Shown here in pieces: positions 57,001-61,900 of a stretch of 64,000 nucleotides of DNA. Made by a program: the position numbers and the translations under genes. The stretch lies in NCBI RefSeq assembly GCF_039555335.1, contig NC_092637.1, positions 2,872,001 to 2,936,000 of the forward strand. The letters run 5' to 3'. Source of the DNA: Amphiura filiformis (Eukaryota; Echinodermata; Ophiuroidea; Amphilepidida; Amphiuridae). Position 1 is the first letter of the stretch. Every line of letters begins with the position of its first letter. A model generated the notes under the pieces. The model saw only the letters and a list, made by a program, of their open reading frames with translations, had not been told where the DNA came from and ran no database searches.

Positions 57001-58508
57001 CATACAACAATTATTACAGACTAAATATGAATAAGTATGAACCCAATGTTGGTTACATATACTCTTTTAAAGTTGTGTATTAAATTGTTTAAAAAATGTC
57101 CCTCCAGACGGCAGCTATGTTTTTACACAGCAAAAATTCAATTTAATTTTTTTAATGGTTCCTGAGGGTTTGACGCTCTAATATTTTGAGAATTATTGAC
57201 ACACCATCTGAACTTTGAAATGATAATGAATTTGCATGAAATAAATGAGTTTGAATTTTGACCCCTTTTGGGACTCAATGTTGTCATTTATAATGAAATA
57301 GCCCATAAATATGTTGTCTATACTTCACTTGACCCAAATATATGATTTTTTTGGTGATGAGAGACTCGCACATGGAATTTCAGAGGGATTTGATAGCAGT
57401 TCCATTAAAAAAAGCTGCTATCGTCATGAGACTAAGATCTAGAAACACCCCCGTAATGCTGTTTTGGGGAATTTTGCTAGCAGAATCTTTTTGATGAAAG
57501 TCAATCTTTATGTAACTGTCTTTGCTACGGAAAGTGATATGACAAAAAGGTTTTCAGTGTTGGCTTTCTTTTAGGTAACCTAGGCAAACCTTAGTTAACA
57601 CATTTACTAGTCAGCGAATTCGCCGAGACCGGGGCCCCAACACAATGCATATTTACATAGAAATTTGAATTTTTTTCGAGAATAGGTGGGTGAAGGAAAC
57701 CTACATAAATATGTTTTCTATACTTCACTTGACCCAAATATATGATTTTTTATGGTGATAATCAAGTCGCACATGGAATTTTAGAGGGATTTTGATAGCA
57801 GTTAAATTAAAAAAAGCTGCCATCGCCATGAGACTAAGATCTAGAAACACCCCCGAAATGCCGTTTTGGGGAATTTTGCTAGCTGAATCTTTTTGATGAA
57901 AGTCAATCTTTGACAAGATGTAACATTGCTACGGAAAGTGCTATGAAAAAAAGGTTTTCAGTTTTGGCTTAGTTTACTCAAGGGCTTTAATTTGATATAT
58001 AAAACGATGCAATTTGATGGCAAATTTGAATTCACCTAGGATACCTATTTCTTTACTCAAGTGCTTTAATTTGATATATAAAATGATGCAGTTTGATGGC
58101 AAATTTGAATTCACCTGCACCTGGCATACCTACAATCATGACAATAAACATGTGTAGCTTACTGGTTCAATCATTCATAAATGTTGTAAAACTGTTCCCG
58201 TTATCATGGTTATTTCTTCAGTTCTTGAACTAATTCTTTGATTCAAATTAAAGAAAGCTTTCTGGGTACTATGCCTCCAACCACACTTTGATAAGGTTTT
58301 TGTGATCAAGAATCATCGACTCGCATTGTACTTCATTGACTGATTAAAGATTTGAAAATCAAATAAATTTAAGCTTACCTTGTCCCCATCTCGCGAAAAC
58401 ATCCTCCTTCAAATTTGTTCCCCAAGTAACTGTCTTCACAGCCTCAATTGGGGATGGTCCGGCTGAACTTGAAGATCCCTGCTCTTCATTTCTACTTGTA
58501 GAAGCCAT
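28314..58508 (-). CDS. MINDY3: MINDY3 deubiquitinase, 11 of probably 12 coding exons
   Basis: Joined exons give 1200 nt, 400 codons with no stop. MINDY3 (FAM188A/CARP) is a cysteine protease that trims Lys48-linked ubiquitin chains. Visible family features: an acidic/Ser-rich start; WGQGFIFSEDE; LLQNEGGPCAIIAPLQ with the catalytic Cys at residue ~63 and the oxyanion Gln at ~57; GGVLLFLYSVLLTK; EDSSEPLIDGIYGHGSQSLI; NIGFLTLLENLRYC; PIWVLGSETHLTVFF with the likely catalytic His at ~290; an EF-hand-like YDTEGSGFI at ~318; KLDPDEFGIILL; and FTVYHYNGLKRS. All junctions are GT-AG with matching phases. Human MINDY3 has about 445 residues, so the last ~45 (a YVEGTA-type stretch) are missing and their exon was not located. 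Coordinates span introns, which are loaded with mobile elements. Confidence 0.93.
28446..29065 (-). pseudogene. Two decayed tandem copies of MINDY3 exon 11
   Basis: Copy B: acceptor-like 'catttacag' at ~28936 followed by 'ccaggtagataga', then (after a 413 bp insertion) 'cagtatatcattataatgga' and 'cttaaaagatc' ending near 28446. Copy C: ~29005-29065, 'ccaaatagatcaaatagc' then 'catcattatgatggactt'-like sequence; its frame breaks with TAA. Both lose the segment encoding CPQNK and its donor. Without the insertion the spacing is about 130 bp, the unit including flanking intron. Copy A (28314-28388) is the only intact one. Confidence 0.75.
28504..28916. mobile_element. TTAA-flanked MITE, 413 bp, inside an exon 11 copy
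   Basis: The termini AGCCATATTATAACATTT (left) and AAATGTTATAATATGGCT (right) are exact inverted repeats, each bordered by TTAA (28500-28503, 28917-28920). It splits exon copy B. Much of it is found again, reverse-complemented, near 48300-48570 ('actgtcagatatgtccc', 'cgatcctctgggtgtg'). Confidence 0.88.
29895..31346. repeat. ~205-bp satellite array, left part
   Basis: Units begin with 'aatattaaggggtagggga', followed by 'ataaaaaccatcataactca' or similar, then 'atgaattcattttggtatca' and 'atgtagctaattgattgttc'. Starts are visible near 29900, 30555, 30758, 30955 and 31135. Copies are diverged. The G/T-rich tract at 30260-30350 is an internal low-complexity stretch. Confidence 0.8.
31351..33225. 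mobile_element. TTAA-flanked element, 1875 bp, inserted in the satellite
   Basis: The termini AGGTGAACCTCATTGAAAAT and its reverse complement form a ~60 bp inverted repeat, bordered by TTAA at 31347-31350 and 33226-33229. Removing the element plus one TTAA restores a satellite unit ('acaatattaagggatagggg'), so the insertion is precise. Interior frames (for example 32000-32293 minus, 32626-32838 plus) are short and no transposase motif was recognised. The TTAA target and AGG start suggest a Kolobok or piggyBac relative. Confidence 0.9.
33226..33725. repeat. ~205-bp satellite array, right part
   Basis: Continuation of the same satellite beyond the TTAA element, with unit starts near 33226, 33433 and 33643. 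Marked by 'gatgaaaatgaattcatttt' and 'aaaccattagttgtcaggta'. Confidence 0.85.
34084..34585. repeat. Irregular repeats of 'aatagcgctaatagcac'
   Basis: About eight to ten copies of a short motif (consensus 'agcacaatagcgctaatagc') at uneven spacing of roughly 45-70 bp, interspersed with 'gctataaggtc'. The core 'agcgct' is palindromic. It lies near the right end of the 6.1 kb TIR structure. No coding content. Confidence 0.75.
35695..35782 (-). CDS. MINDY3: MINDY3 exon 10
   Basis: 88 nt between 'ttatttcag' and donor GTAAGA. Encodes VDIMRKKLDPDEFGIILLNA then FMAEFFADE. The following intron is ~7.3 kb and holds the large TIR structure 29229-35350. Confidence 0.93.
36041..36413 (+). mobile_element. 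tRNA-derived SINE, plus orientation
   Basis: The head has the A box 'gttagctcaatcgataaggc' and B box 'gggttcgaaccctgg', and the body runs to 'gcgcactataaatcactgcg'. Same family as 27439-27797, with high identity. Inserted in the MINDY3 intron between exons 9 and 10, antisense to the gene, ending ~60 bp from the exon 9 donor. Confidence 0.88.
36472..36617 (-). CDS. MINDY3: MINDY3 exon 9 (EF-hand-like)
   Basis: 146 nt between 'catccacag' and donor GTAAGT. Encodes ARRIFSSYDTEGSGFIQ, an EF-hand-like helix-loop region found in MINDY3 but not in MINDY1/2. Ends in phase 2 within a Tyr codon. Confidence 0.92.
37353..37433 (-). CDS. MINDY3: MINDY3 exon 8 (likely catalytic His)
   Basis: 81 nt between 'cactcacag' and donor GTACGT; phase 0 at both ends. 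Encodes VGSYMKNPRCPIWVLGSETH then LTVFFTQ. The His of SETHLTVFF is the expected second catalytic residue. Confidence 0.94.
38000..38203. mobile_element. Palindromic element, ~200 bp
   Basis: 'gccgccatcttgtgggtaca' pairs with 'tgtacccacaagatggcg', and the outer 'tagagacgtcagc' pairs loosely with 'gctgacggcctcta'. Intronic, between exons 7 and 8. It has higher GC than its surroundings. Confidence 0.6.
38204..38354. mobile_element. MITE family D fragment
   Basis: Contains 'ttccatttgacattcacact', 'ccctgtgtgggagatt' and 'ggatttcaaatggaatagcc', the right half of a family D palindrome, directly abutting the preceding element. Confidence 0.7.
38649..38719 (-). CDS. MINDY3: MINDY3 exon 7
   Basis: 71 nt between 'aatcatcag' and donor GTATGT. 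Encodes MKGVTEQGNIGFLTLLENLR then YCE, matching the family's GFLTLMEALRYCK segment. Confidence 0.92.
39342..39421 (-). CDS. MINDY3: MINDY3 exon 6
   Basis: 80 nt between 'ctccttacag' and donor GTAAGT. Encodes QSLINLMLTGRAVSHVFDD and on to VAGL. A family C MITE ends ~30 bp before this acceptor. Confidence 0.9.
39453..39891. mobile_element. TTAA-flanked MITE, family C, copy 2, with internal duplication
   Basis: Flanked by TTAA at 39449-39452 and 39892-39895. The first ~90 bp plus the native flank 'gaaaggggataggttcca' occur twice (from 39431 and from 39531), so a post-insertion tandem duplication carried adjacent intron sequence into the element. The rest matches 19393-19728 closely. It lies ~30 bp upstream of the exon 6 acceptor in the MINDY3 transcript. 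Confidence 0.85.
40557..40630 (-). CDS. MINDY3: MINDY3 exon 5
   Basis: 74 nt between 'ttcaatag' and donor GTAAGG. Encodes GLDSIKVEVEDSSEPLIDG then IYGHG. Ends in phase 2 and joins exon 6 to make HGSQSLINL. Confidence 0.92.
41219..41406. mobile_element. MITE family D copy next to a splice donor
   Basis: 'aactattccagttgagatcc' and 'gtattttgactggaatagcc' are inverted ends; inner 'tgaaagacat' pairs with 'catgttttcc'. The element lies immediately beyond the exon 4 donor in the MINDY3 transcript. Confidence 0.75.
41422..41536 (-). CDS. MINDY3: MINDY3 exon 4
   Basis: 115 nt between 'attttgcag' and donor GTAAGA. Encodes LQSYNSVEEVHSALQASYHM and GGVLLFLYSVLLTK. A family D MITE begins about 10 bp beyond the donor hexamer. 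Confidence 0.93.
41868..43092 (-). repeat. Minisatellite built from the 3' end of MINDY3 exon 3 plus its donor
   Basis: Seven further copies of a ~158 bp unit follow the functional exon 3, marked by 'agctcattaaggttagtatg' on the minus strand and 'gaaccacccactgatcataa' within. Starts on the plus strand are near 41870, 42085, 42279, 42437, 42595, 42780 and 42938. Units expand or contract at a G/T tract (for example 41985-42030). Each unit keeps the donor, and most keep an acceptor-like 'ttaacaacag' just before the exon-derived part. Four of the seven carry an in-frame TAG ('gtgacatagaa') absent from the functional exon. Confidence 0.88.
43093..43288 (-). CDS. MINDY3: MINDY3 exon 3 (3' part tandemly duplicated)
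   Basis: 196 nt between acceptor 'caattgcag' and donor GTTAGT, which is a weak donor. Encodes AERRRELLLEAMTEVL and on to FHSSLR. The last ~92 nt plus the donor are repeated seven more times downstream in the intron (41868-43090), a highly unusual setting for splice-site choice. Confidence 0.88.
43884..44405 (+). pseudogene. LINE reverse transcriptase fragment, C-terminal part
   Basis: The plus-strand frame from 43894 reads KDFKYLGAWMASTEHDVKTR then KVAAWRACNSLSKIWKSALP and VLTYGCEAWTITPQ. After a frameshift/stop it continues with ELDGCYTRMLRALSVQ. This is the end of a non-LTR retrotransposon reverse transcriptase and its C-terminal extension. Several frame breaks make it dead. It is 5'-truncated and lies antisense in the MINDY3 intron between exons 2 and 3. 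Confidence 0.85.
44474..44617 (-). CDS. MINDY3: MINDY3 exon 2 (catalytic Cys)
   Basis: 144 nt between acceptor 'aattccag' and donor GTAAGT. Encodes the protease active-site loop NEGGPCAIIAP. It is separated from exon 1 by a ~13.8 kb intron filled with nested transposons. Confidence 0.93.
44874..45060. mobile_element. Half copy of MITE family A
   Basis: Starts after TTAA with 'gggggtactacacccctcga', continues with 'tataggggcaaggaatccaa', and stops near the palindrome centre ('aatgaggtaccactagga'). The second arm is missing. Confidence 0.75.
45475..45960. repeat. Diverged repeat related to 60150-60650
   Basis: Shares 'aggaaatttgatgaggaat', 'caccctgtat' and 'aaatgtatacttttgatag'-like phrases with the inner insertion at 60 kb in the same order, but is strongly diverged. 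No TIR was recognised here. Confidence 0.55.
45962..46504 (+). pseudogene. LINE reverse transcriptase fragment, second family
   Basis: Three adjacent plus-strand frames read LGFVRRNLKPCSRRIKRL, then LIRPILEYGAAIWDPY, then (from 46150) ESIQRRAVRFIMNDYGRYSS, NRRKIARLTNFHKA and, after a short break, ITTRDWNSLPQHI and LFKQAITKLYL before a stop. This is the typical C-terminal end of a CR1/L2/Jockey-like reverse transcriptase protein. Frame breaks and 5' truncation show a dead copy. Confidence 0.85.
47280..48040 (+). repeat. Arm of an inverted repeat pair (with 49890-50690)
   Basis: 'agtgatcccagcgaaagtga', 'gaagttgaagccccattcaa' and 'taccctggcaatataaatca' appear here and, reverse-complemented in mirror order, at 49890-50690. 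An A-rich stretch (47990-48040) forms the inner end. Confidence 0.75.
48041..48216. mobile_element. Half copy of MITE family B
   Basis: Matches the left arm of the 5215-5842 palindrome: 'gattctgaatacgaagaatg', 'gaattcacgatataatacaa' and 'tctaatgatatattctta'. The second arm is absent. Confidence 0.75.
48300..48570. mobile_element. Partial copy of the 413-bp TTAA MITE
   Basis: In reverse complement it shares 'ttttactgtcagatatgtcc', 'agaacaagtgaggtaaagc', 'ttggaatttactactactag' and 'acgatcctctgggtgtgtgt' with 28504-28916. Ends are degraded. Confidence 0.7.
49085..49160 (-). mobile_element. tRNA-like SINE head
   Basis: The minus strand shows 'agcgtagtggtattcgatct' (A-box-like) and 'gtgggttcgaaccctgg' (B box), 30-40 bp apart. 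The stem regions do not form a full tRNA. Probably a SINE remnant. Confidence 0.5.
49735..49825 (+). mobile_element. tRNA-like SINE head, second type
   Basis: 'agctcacttggtaaggcgtc' resembles an A box and 'ggtgagtttgagcctcatca' a degenerate B box. The spacing is longer than in a real tRNA. Weak evidence. Confidence 0.4.
49890..50690 (-). repeat. Arm of an inverted repeat pair (with 47280-48040)
   Basis: Mirror copy of 47280-48040: 'tgccagggtaaggagtgg' near the inner end and 'tcactttcgctgggatcact' near the outer end. Just beyond both outer ends lies a B-box-like 'acaccggttcaaatcctttg' (47128 and 51099), but there in direct orientation. Confidence 0.75.
51291..53742. mobile_element. ~2.45 kb TIR structure with dispersed internal motif
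   Basis: 'tggtcgaatccaaccaaaag' near 51299 is inverted as 'cttttggttggattcgacca' near 53711, with pairing beyond on both sides. The interior has a ~15 bp motif (GTATTCGTAGGTAAC and variants) about ten times in both orientations. No frame above about 80 codons. Target duplication not resolved. Lies in MINDY3 intron 1. Confidence 0.65.
54620..57304. mobile_element. TIR element, 2685 bp, with ATAA target duplication
   Basis: The ends GGGCTATTTCATTATAAATG and its reverse complement form a ~23 bp TIR, bordered by ATAA at 54616-54619 and 57305-57308. The second tandem copy of the target keeps the empty site ('cctacataaatatgtt', near 57700). The interior is non-coding, carries a recurring 'tgtcctctccagaac' motif and contains a further TIR element. 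Confidence 0.9.
55887..56899. mobile_element. Nested TIR element, 1013 bp, with TAA target duplication
   Basis: The left end GGCTAATGAAAGTTGACTCC and right end (reverse strand) GGCTAATGAAAGTTGATCCC form a ~33 bp near-perfect TIR, flanked by TAA at 884-886 and 900-902 of the respective kilobase blocks (55884-55886, 56900-56902). The 3-bp duplication suggests PIF/Harbinger-type integration. No transposase frame. Confidence 0.85.
57971..58125. repeat. Two-copy ~85-bp tandem repeat
   Basis: 'tttactcaagggctttaatt' at 57971 and 'tttactcaagtgctttaatt' at about 58053 start two nearly identical units that both continue with 'gatggcaaatttgaattcac'. Near the donor of MINDY3 exon 1. Confidence 0.85.
58379..58508 (-). 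CDS. MINDY3: MINDY3 exon 1 (start codon)
   Basis: 130 nt coding, from ATG at 58508 to donor GTAAGC. Encodes residues 1-43, ending in the family-typical VFARWGQ. Ends in phase 1. The ATG is the only in-frame start near this conserved end. Confidence 0.9.
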
Positions 58509-58863
58509 TCCGAAAGGCAAGAATGAAAACAGCTTTGTACTTTTATCAGATCATTTCATTGTTTATTTACAATACATGTCAAAATCCGGAACGAAAAAGC
58601 GACATGTTGAAAGGTCGCTCCTTGATTCCAGGTAGTTTATCTTCAGATCAATACAAAACAACGGAATTCTTGAAACCAGCAAAAGCGAGTACGCTCAACG
58701 GATGTAAACAAGAACCATAATATAGCTAATTCTTTTTATCCAATTAACGACGTGGTTGTGCAATACAAAAAATGATTGGAAATTTCAATGAAATATCCTG
58801 CAAGGTTTTACCATGACTTAGAAATGTAGTCTTTATGAACGATTGAATGAAATTGACACTTAA
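58509..58863. promoter_or_regulatory. Probable bidirectional promoter
   Basis: This 355 bp separates the ATG of MINDY3 (minus) from the ATG of the unknown gene (plus). It contains CCAAT at 58740-58744 and ATTGG (inverted CCAAT) at 58775-58779, with several CpGs, which are scarce elsewhere in the window. No TATA box is obvious for either side. Head-to-head spacing below 1 kb with paired CCAAT boxes is typical of divergent housekeeping promoters; actual transcription starts are not visible. Confidence 0.6.
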
Positions 58864-58902
58864 ATGATGTCGTCGAAGAAGAATAAGCAGCTAGCCGAAA
58901 AG
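58864..58902 (+). CDS. Unknown plus-strand gene, coding exon 1
   Basis: 39 nt, 13 codons from ATG to a strong GTGAGT donor, phase 0. A very short coding start near a promoter-like region; supported by frame continuity into exon 2. Confidence 0.6.
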
Positions 58903-61900
58903 GTGAGTTATTGTGGCTTGGAAATACTGCTTGAACAGGTAGTTGTTGAATTCGGCAGTTGTGTTTGCAAGCGTCCGTGGTTACCACAACCAATGACTAA
59001 AACGTAACATTATTTTACTAAACTTGGCTACAGTAAAATTTCATTTGAATGAACAAAGCTGCTGTACGCAATCCGACTGCAATCGTATTTCAAAATATAA
59101 ACTGTGAAGGCGCAAATCATGGTTTAAATTAATTTGGAAATACTGATCAACATGTCAAACAAAAAACATGTACGTCAGTCATCGACACTAGTCATGCTAG
59201 TCTACGACAGACGACATCGTCATCGGAAATTCTTTCGGGCTGACAACAGACTGGGGAAAGCCTTGTAAAACCAGTAGGCGCCTGGTACGGTAAGGCCCTT
59301 CGCACTTGATTATTAGTTTCCTGTTAAAGATTTTGAAAAAGGGACGAGGTGACTTTTAATTAAAATTATTAATTATCTTTTATTTTCTTTATTTAGTTTG
59401 AACTATTACAAGCAACTATTGACTTGTTTTGACTAGAGCGGGCATTTAATTATTTCACAACAATATTTGATTTTATAAATAAGTGAAGGTGGAGTTGTAG
59501 GCCTACTCTTTGTTCATTCATCATTATTGTTGATATTCAGAAAATGGCAAGTAGAAGTAGTTGAAAGTTATTTTAAAGGAGTGTTTCGTGATCCTAGCAT
59601 CCTCTTTTTATGACATGTGGTCGCATGTCACAAATAGGTCACCCAAAAATGGAGGAGCCGTAACATGAAAATGCTTTCTTCCCACTTCAAGTTTAGTTTA
59701 TTCTAAAAGTATGATACCTATTTTAGAAAGTTTGGTGTCATTTTGTAGATAATTATGTTCTTTGTCAAATGCAAAAAACCCCAAGTCAATTGGACAACTA
59801 CTTTGAGATTTATACTTCAATATGTAAGATGTTTCAATGGAGGAGCTGGGGCGGGTGAGCCGGGGCGGGTGAGCCCCATAGGGTTGTACACAAAATTGTG
59901 AAAATATGGCAAACTTCAAACCTTTGGCTTTGTATCTTAAAAAGTACAAGTAGCATGGACCACAAATTGCACATATATCATCCTGGATTGTAGATCTACC
60001 TCATAGTAGATCAAATGTAACAAAAGATGTAACTAATTAATTGCCTAATTAAATGCTAATTAAGACAGTTTTCCCTATGTTACTATATAAAGTGTGCACG
60101 TAATGCTCCGACATTTCTAAATGGCCTATCTCTTGCCCAGGTCACCCTGCTTATTCGAAAGTACACATATTTTTAAGGAAATTTGATGAGGAATTCAATT
60201 ATGATATTAGTTTTAGTGCCAGACATGGAGGAAAAAAGTTTTGATTTATAATGTCATACAAATTGTAAAATTATTTTGCAATTTTTGACCACCCTGTATG
60301 TTTAACGCAAGGGATATCAAACGCTTTCTTCCTAATTTGTTGGAAGGGCCCATGCAATGTCTTTCTGAATCCATATTTATTTTGAGCTACATAGCTTTCA
60401 GAAAAAGAAAATATGGGGTTTACCATGACATGAAAGATGCTAATTTTGTTGATGTTCCACCCTGTATATTTCTTACCCACCCTGTATTATGATAGTATAC
60501 TTTGTTGATTTGGCATCCTTGTCATTTAAGCTTTCCAGAAATGTATACTTTTAATGGTCTAAAATGTATTCATTAAAAGTTGTGTTGTTCAAGTGAATCA
60601 AAATTGGTGATATTTTTATCATAAAACATTGTGTTACACATAAGATGACCAATTCATGACATGCGACCATTTTTCAGTACATATCCACGAAAAAAGCCTA
60701 TTTCCAAAATTTCAGTTGATTCCGATTTTGCATTTGCGAGTTATGCATGATTATGTGTATTACACTGCTCCATAGACAATGCGTTGTAATTTCGTTCTGG
60801 TGCACCAGCGAAATTCAAATTTCACGATATCTTTGCAAAGCGAATTAATCTGCAAGAAATATTTTGTACATAAACATTATGTAGCCAGAGGTTTCCAGTG
60901 ATATAAAAATCTCAACTTTTTTTAGAAAAGTGGGGGATGAGGCTGTGGATCACGAAATGCCCCTTTAAAGGAGAAAATTAGAAATAAAAATAAAATAATT
61001 AATAATTTAATTATTTTGAGATTGTCAATTTTGGACGCGGGCGGTAAACAGGAAACTAATAATCAAGTGCGAAGGGCCTAATGGCATATAGTGAGCGCCA
61101 GGCCAGGGTTCATAGGTTTTTGCCGCAACTTGGCGCAAGTGGAAAAAACCACAGTTTAACCAGTTGTTTTTTTTAACCACAGTTTAACCAGTTTTTGCCA
61201 GCAAAAATGGCAAAAACTAAAAAAGTGATGAATAGTTCACTTTTTTCATCTGAAAACAAATTATTTAACAAAAAATAATTTTCATTGCTTACACTCACTT
61301 TCATTTCATTTTCATTTCATTTTATTTGTCAGAAAAAACACAATACAAAACAAAATTCATACAATATAAAAGTACAATACAAATACAATCATGATATATT
61401 AAAATACATTTTTTTTTTAAACGGGGGAATTAAAAAATGAAAATAATGAGGGAAAATCGATTTTAAATTAAATACAATCATTAAACTTAATTAAACAATA
61501 AATTGACATTCCTACCAATAAAATATCAACAACAACAAAAAATTTTTAGGTGTGTAGATGAACAGACTGCAAGTTAAGAACACAGGGACGAACAAGAACG
61601 AGAGTGCCCTGCTGGCAGGGAAGACCAAAGAGTAGCAGAATGCCACTTTCGAAGTGGTCAACTTAAAGGCACTCCATGAAGGAACAAAACAAAAGAGCAT
61701 GCATGCTGTTCTCCAACCAACTCATCCAAAGGCTCCAAATCTAAAGAAAAAGAAAATAATGATGAGAGAATTGGACATAATAAATTACTTACATTTACAT
61801 TTAGTTAAGAATCAACCAGCCAGCTGGATTGTTTAAAATGTAATTTTAGATAAAAAGCTAGAAAGACTGATATTCAACTTATCTCTAATGTGGAGAGGTA

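Larger units (their letters stand above)
54510..57960. repeat. ~370-bp tandem duplication, one copy interrupted
   Basis: Copy 1 begins near 54510 ('cagttaacacatttactagt'), is interrupted at 54620, and resumes at 57305-57570. Copy 2 runs uninterrupted from about 57590 to 57960, with the same markers 'tatacttcacttgacccaaa' and 'ctgctatcgtcatgagacta' (or 'ctgccatcgccatgagacta'). Confidence 0.85.
59294..61078. mobile_element. TIR element, 1785 bp, with TAA target duplication (outer layer)
   Basis: The ends GGCCCTTCGCACTTGATTAT and its reverse complement, continuing to ~30 bp, are bordered by TAA at 59291-59293 and 61079-61081, a 3-bp duplication of the PIF/Harbinger kind. Most of its length is later insertions; the original element was only about 390 bp. 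Lies in intron 1 of the unknown gene. Confidence 0.88.
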
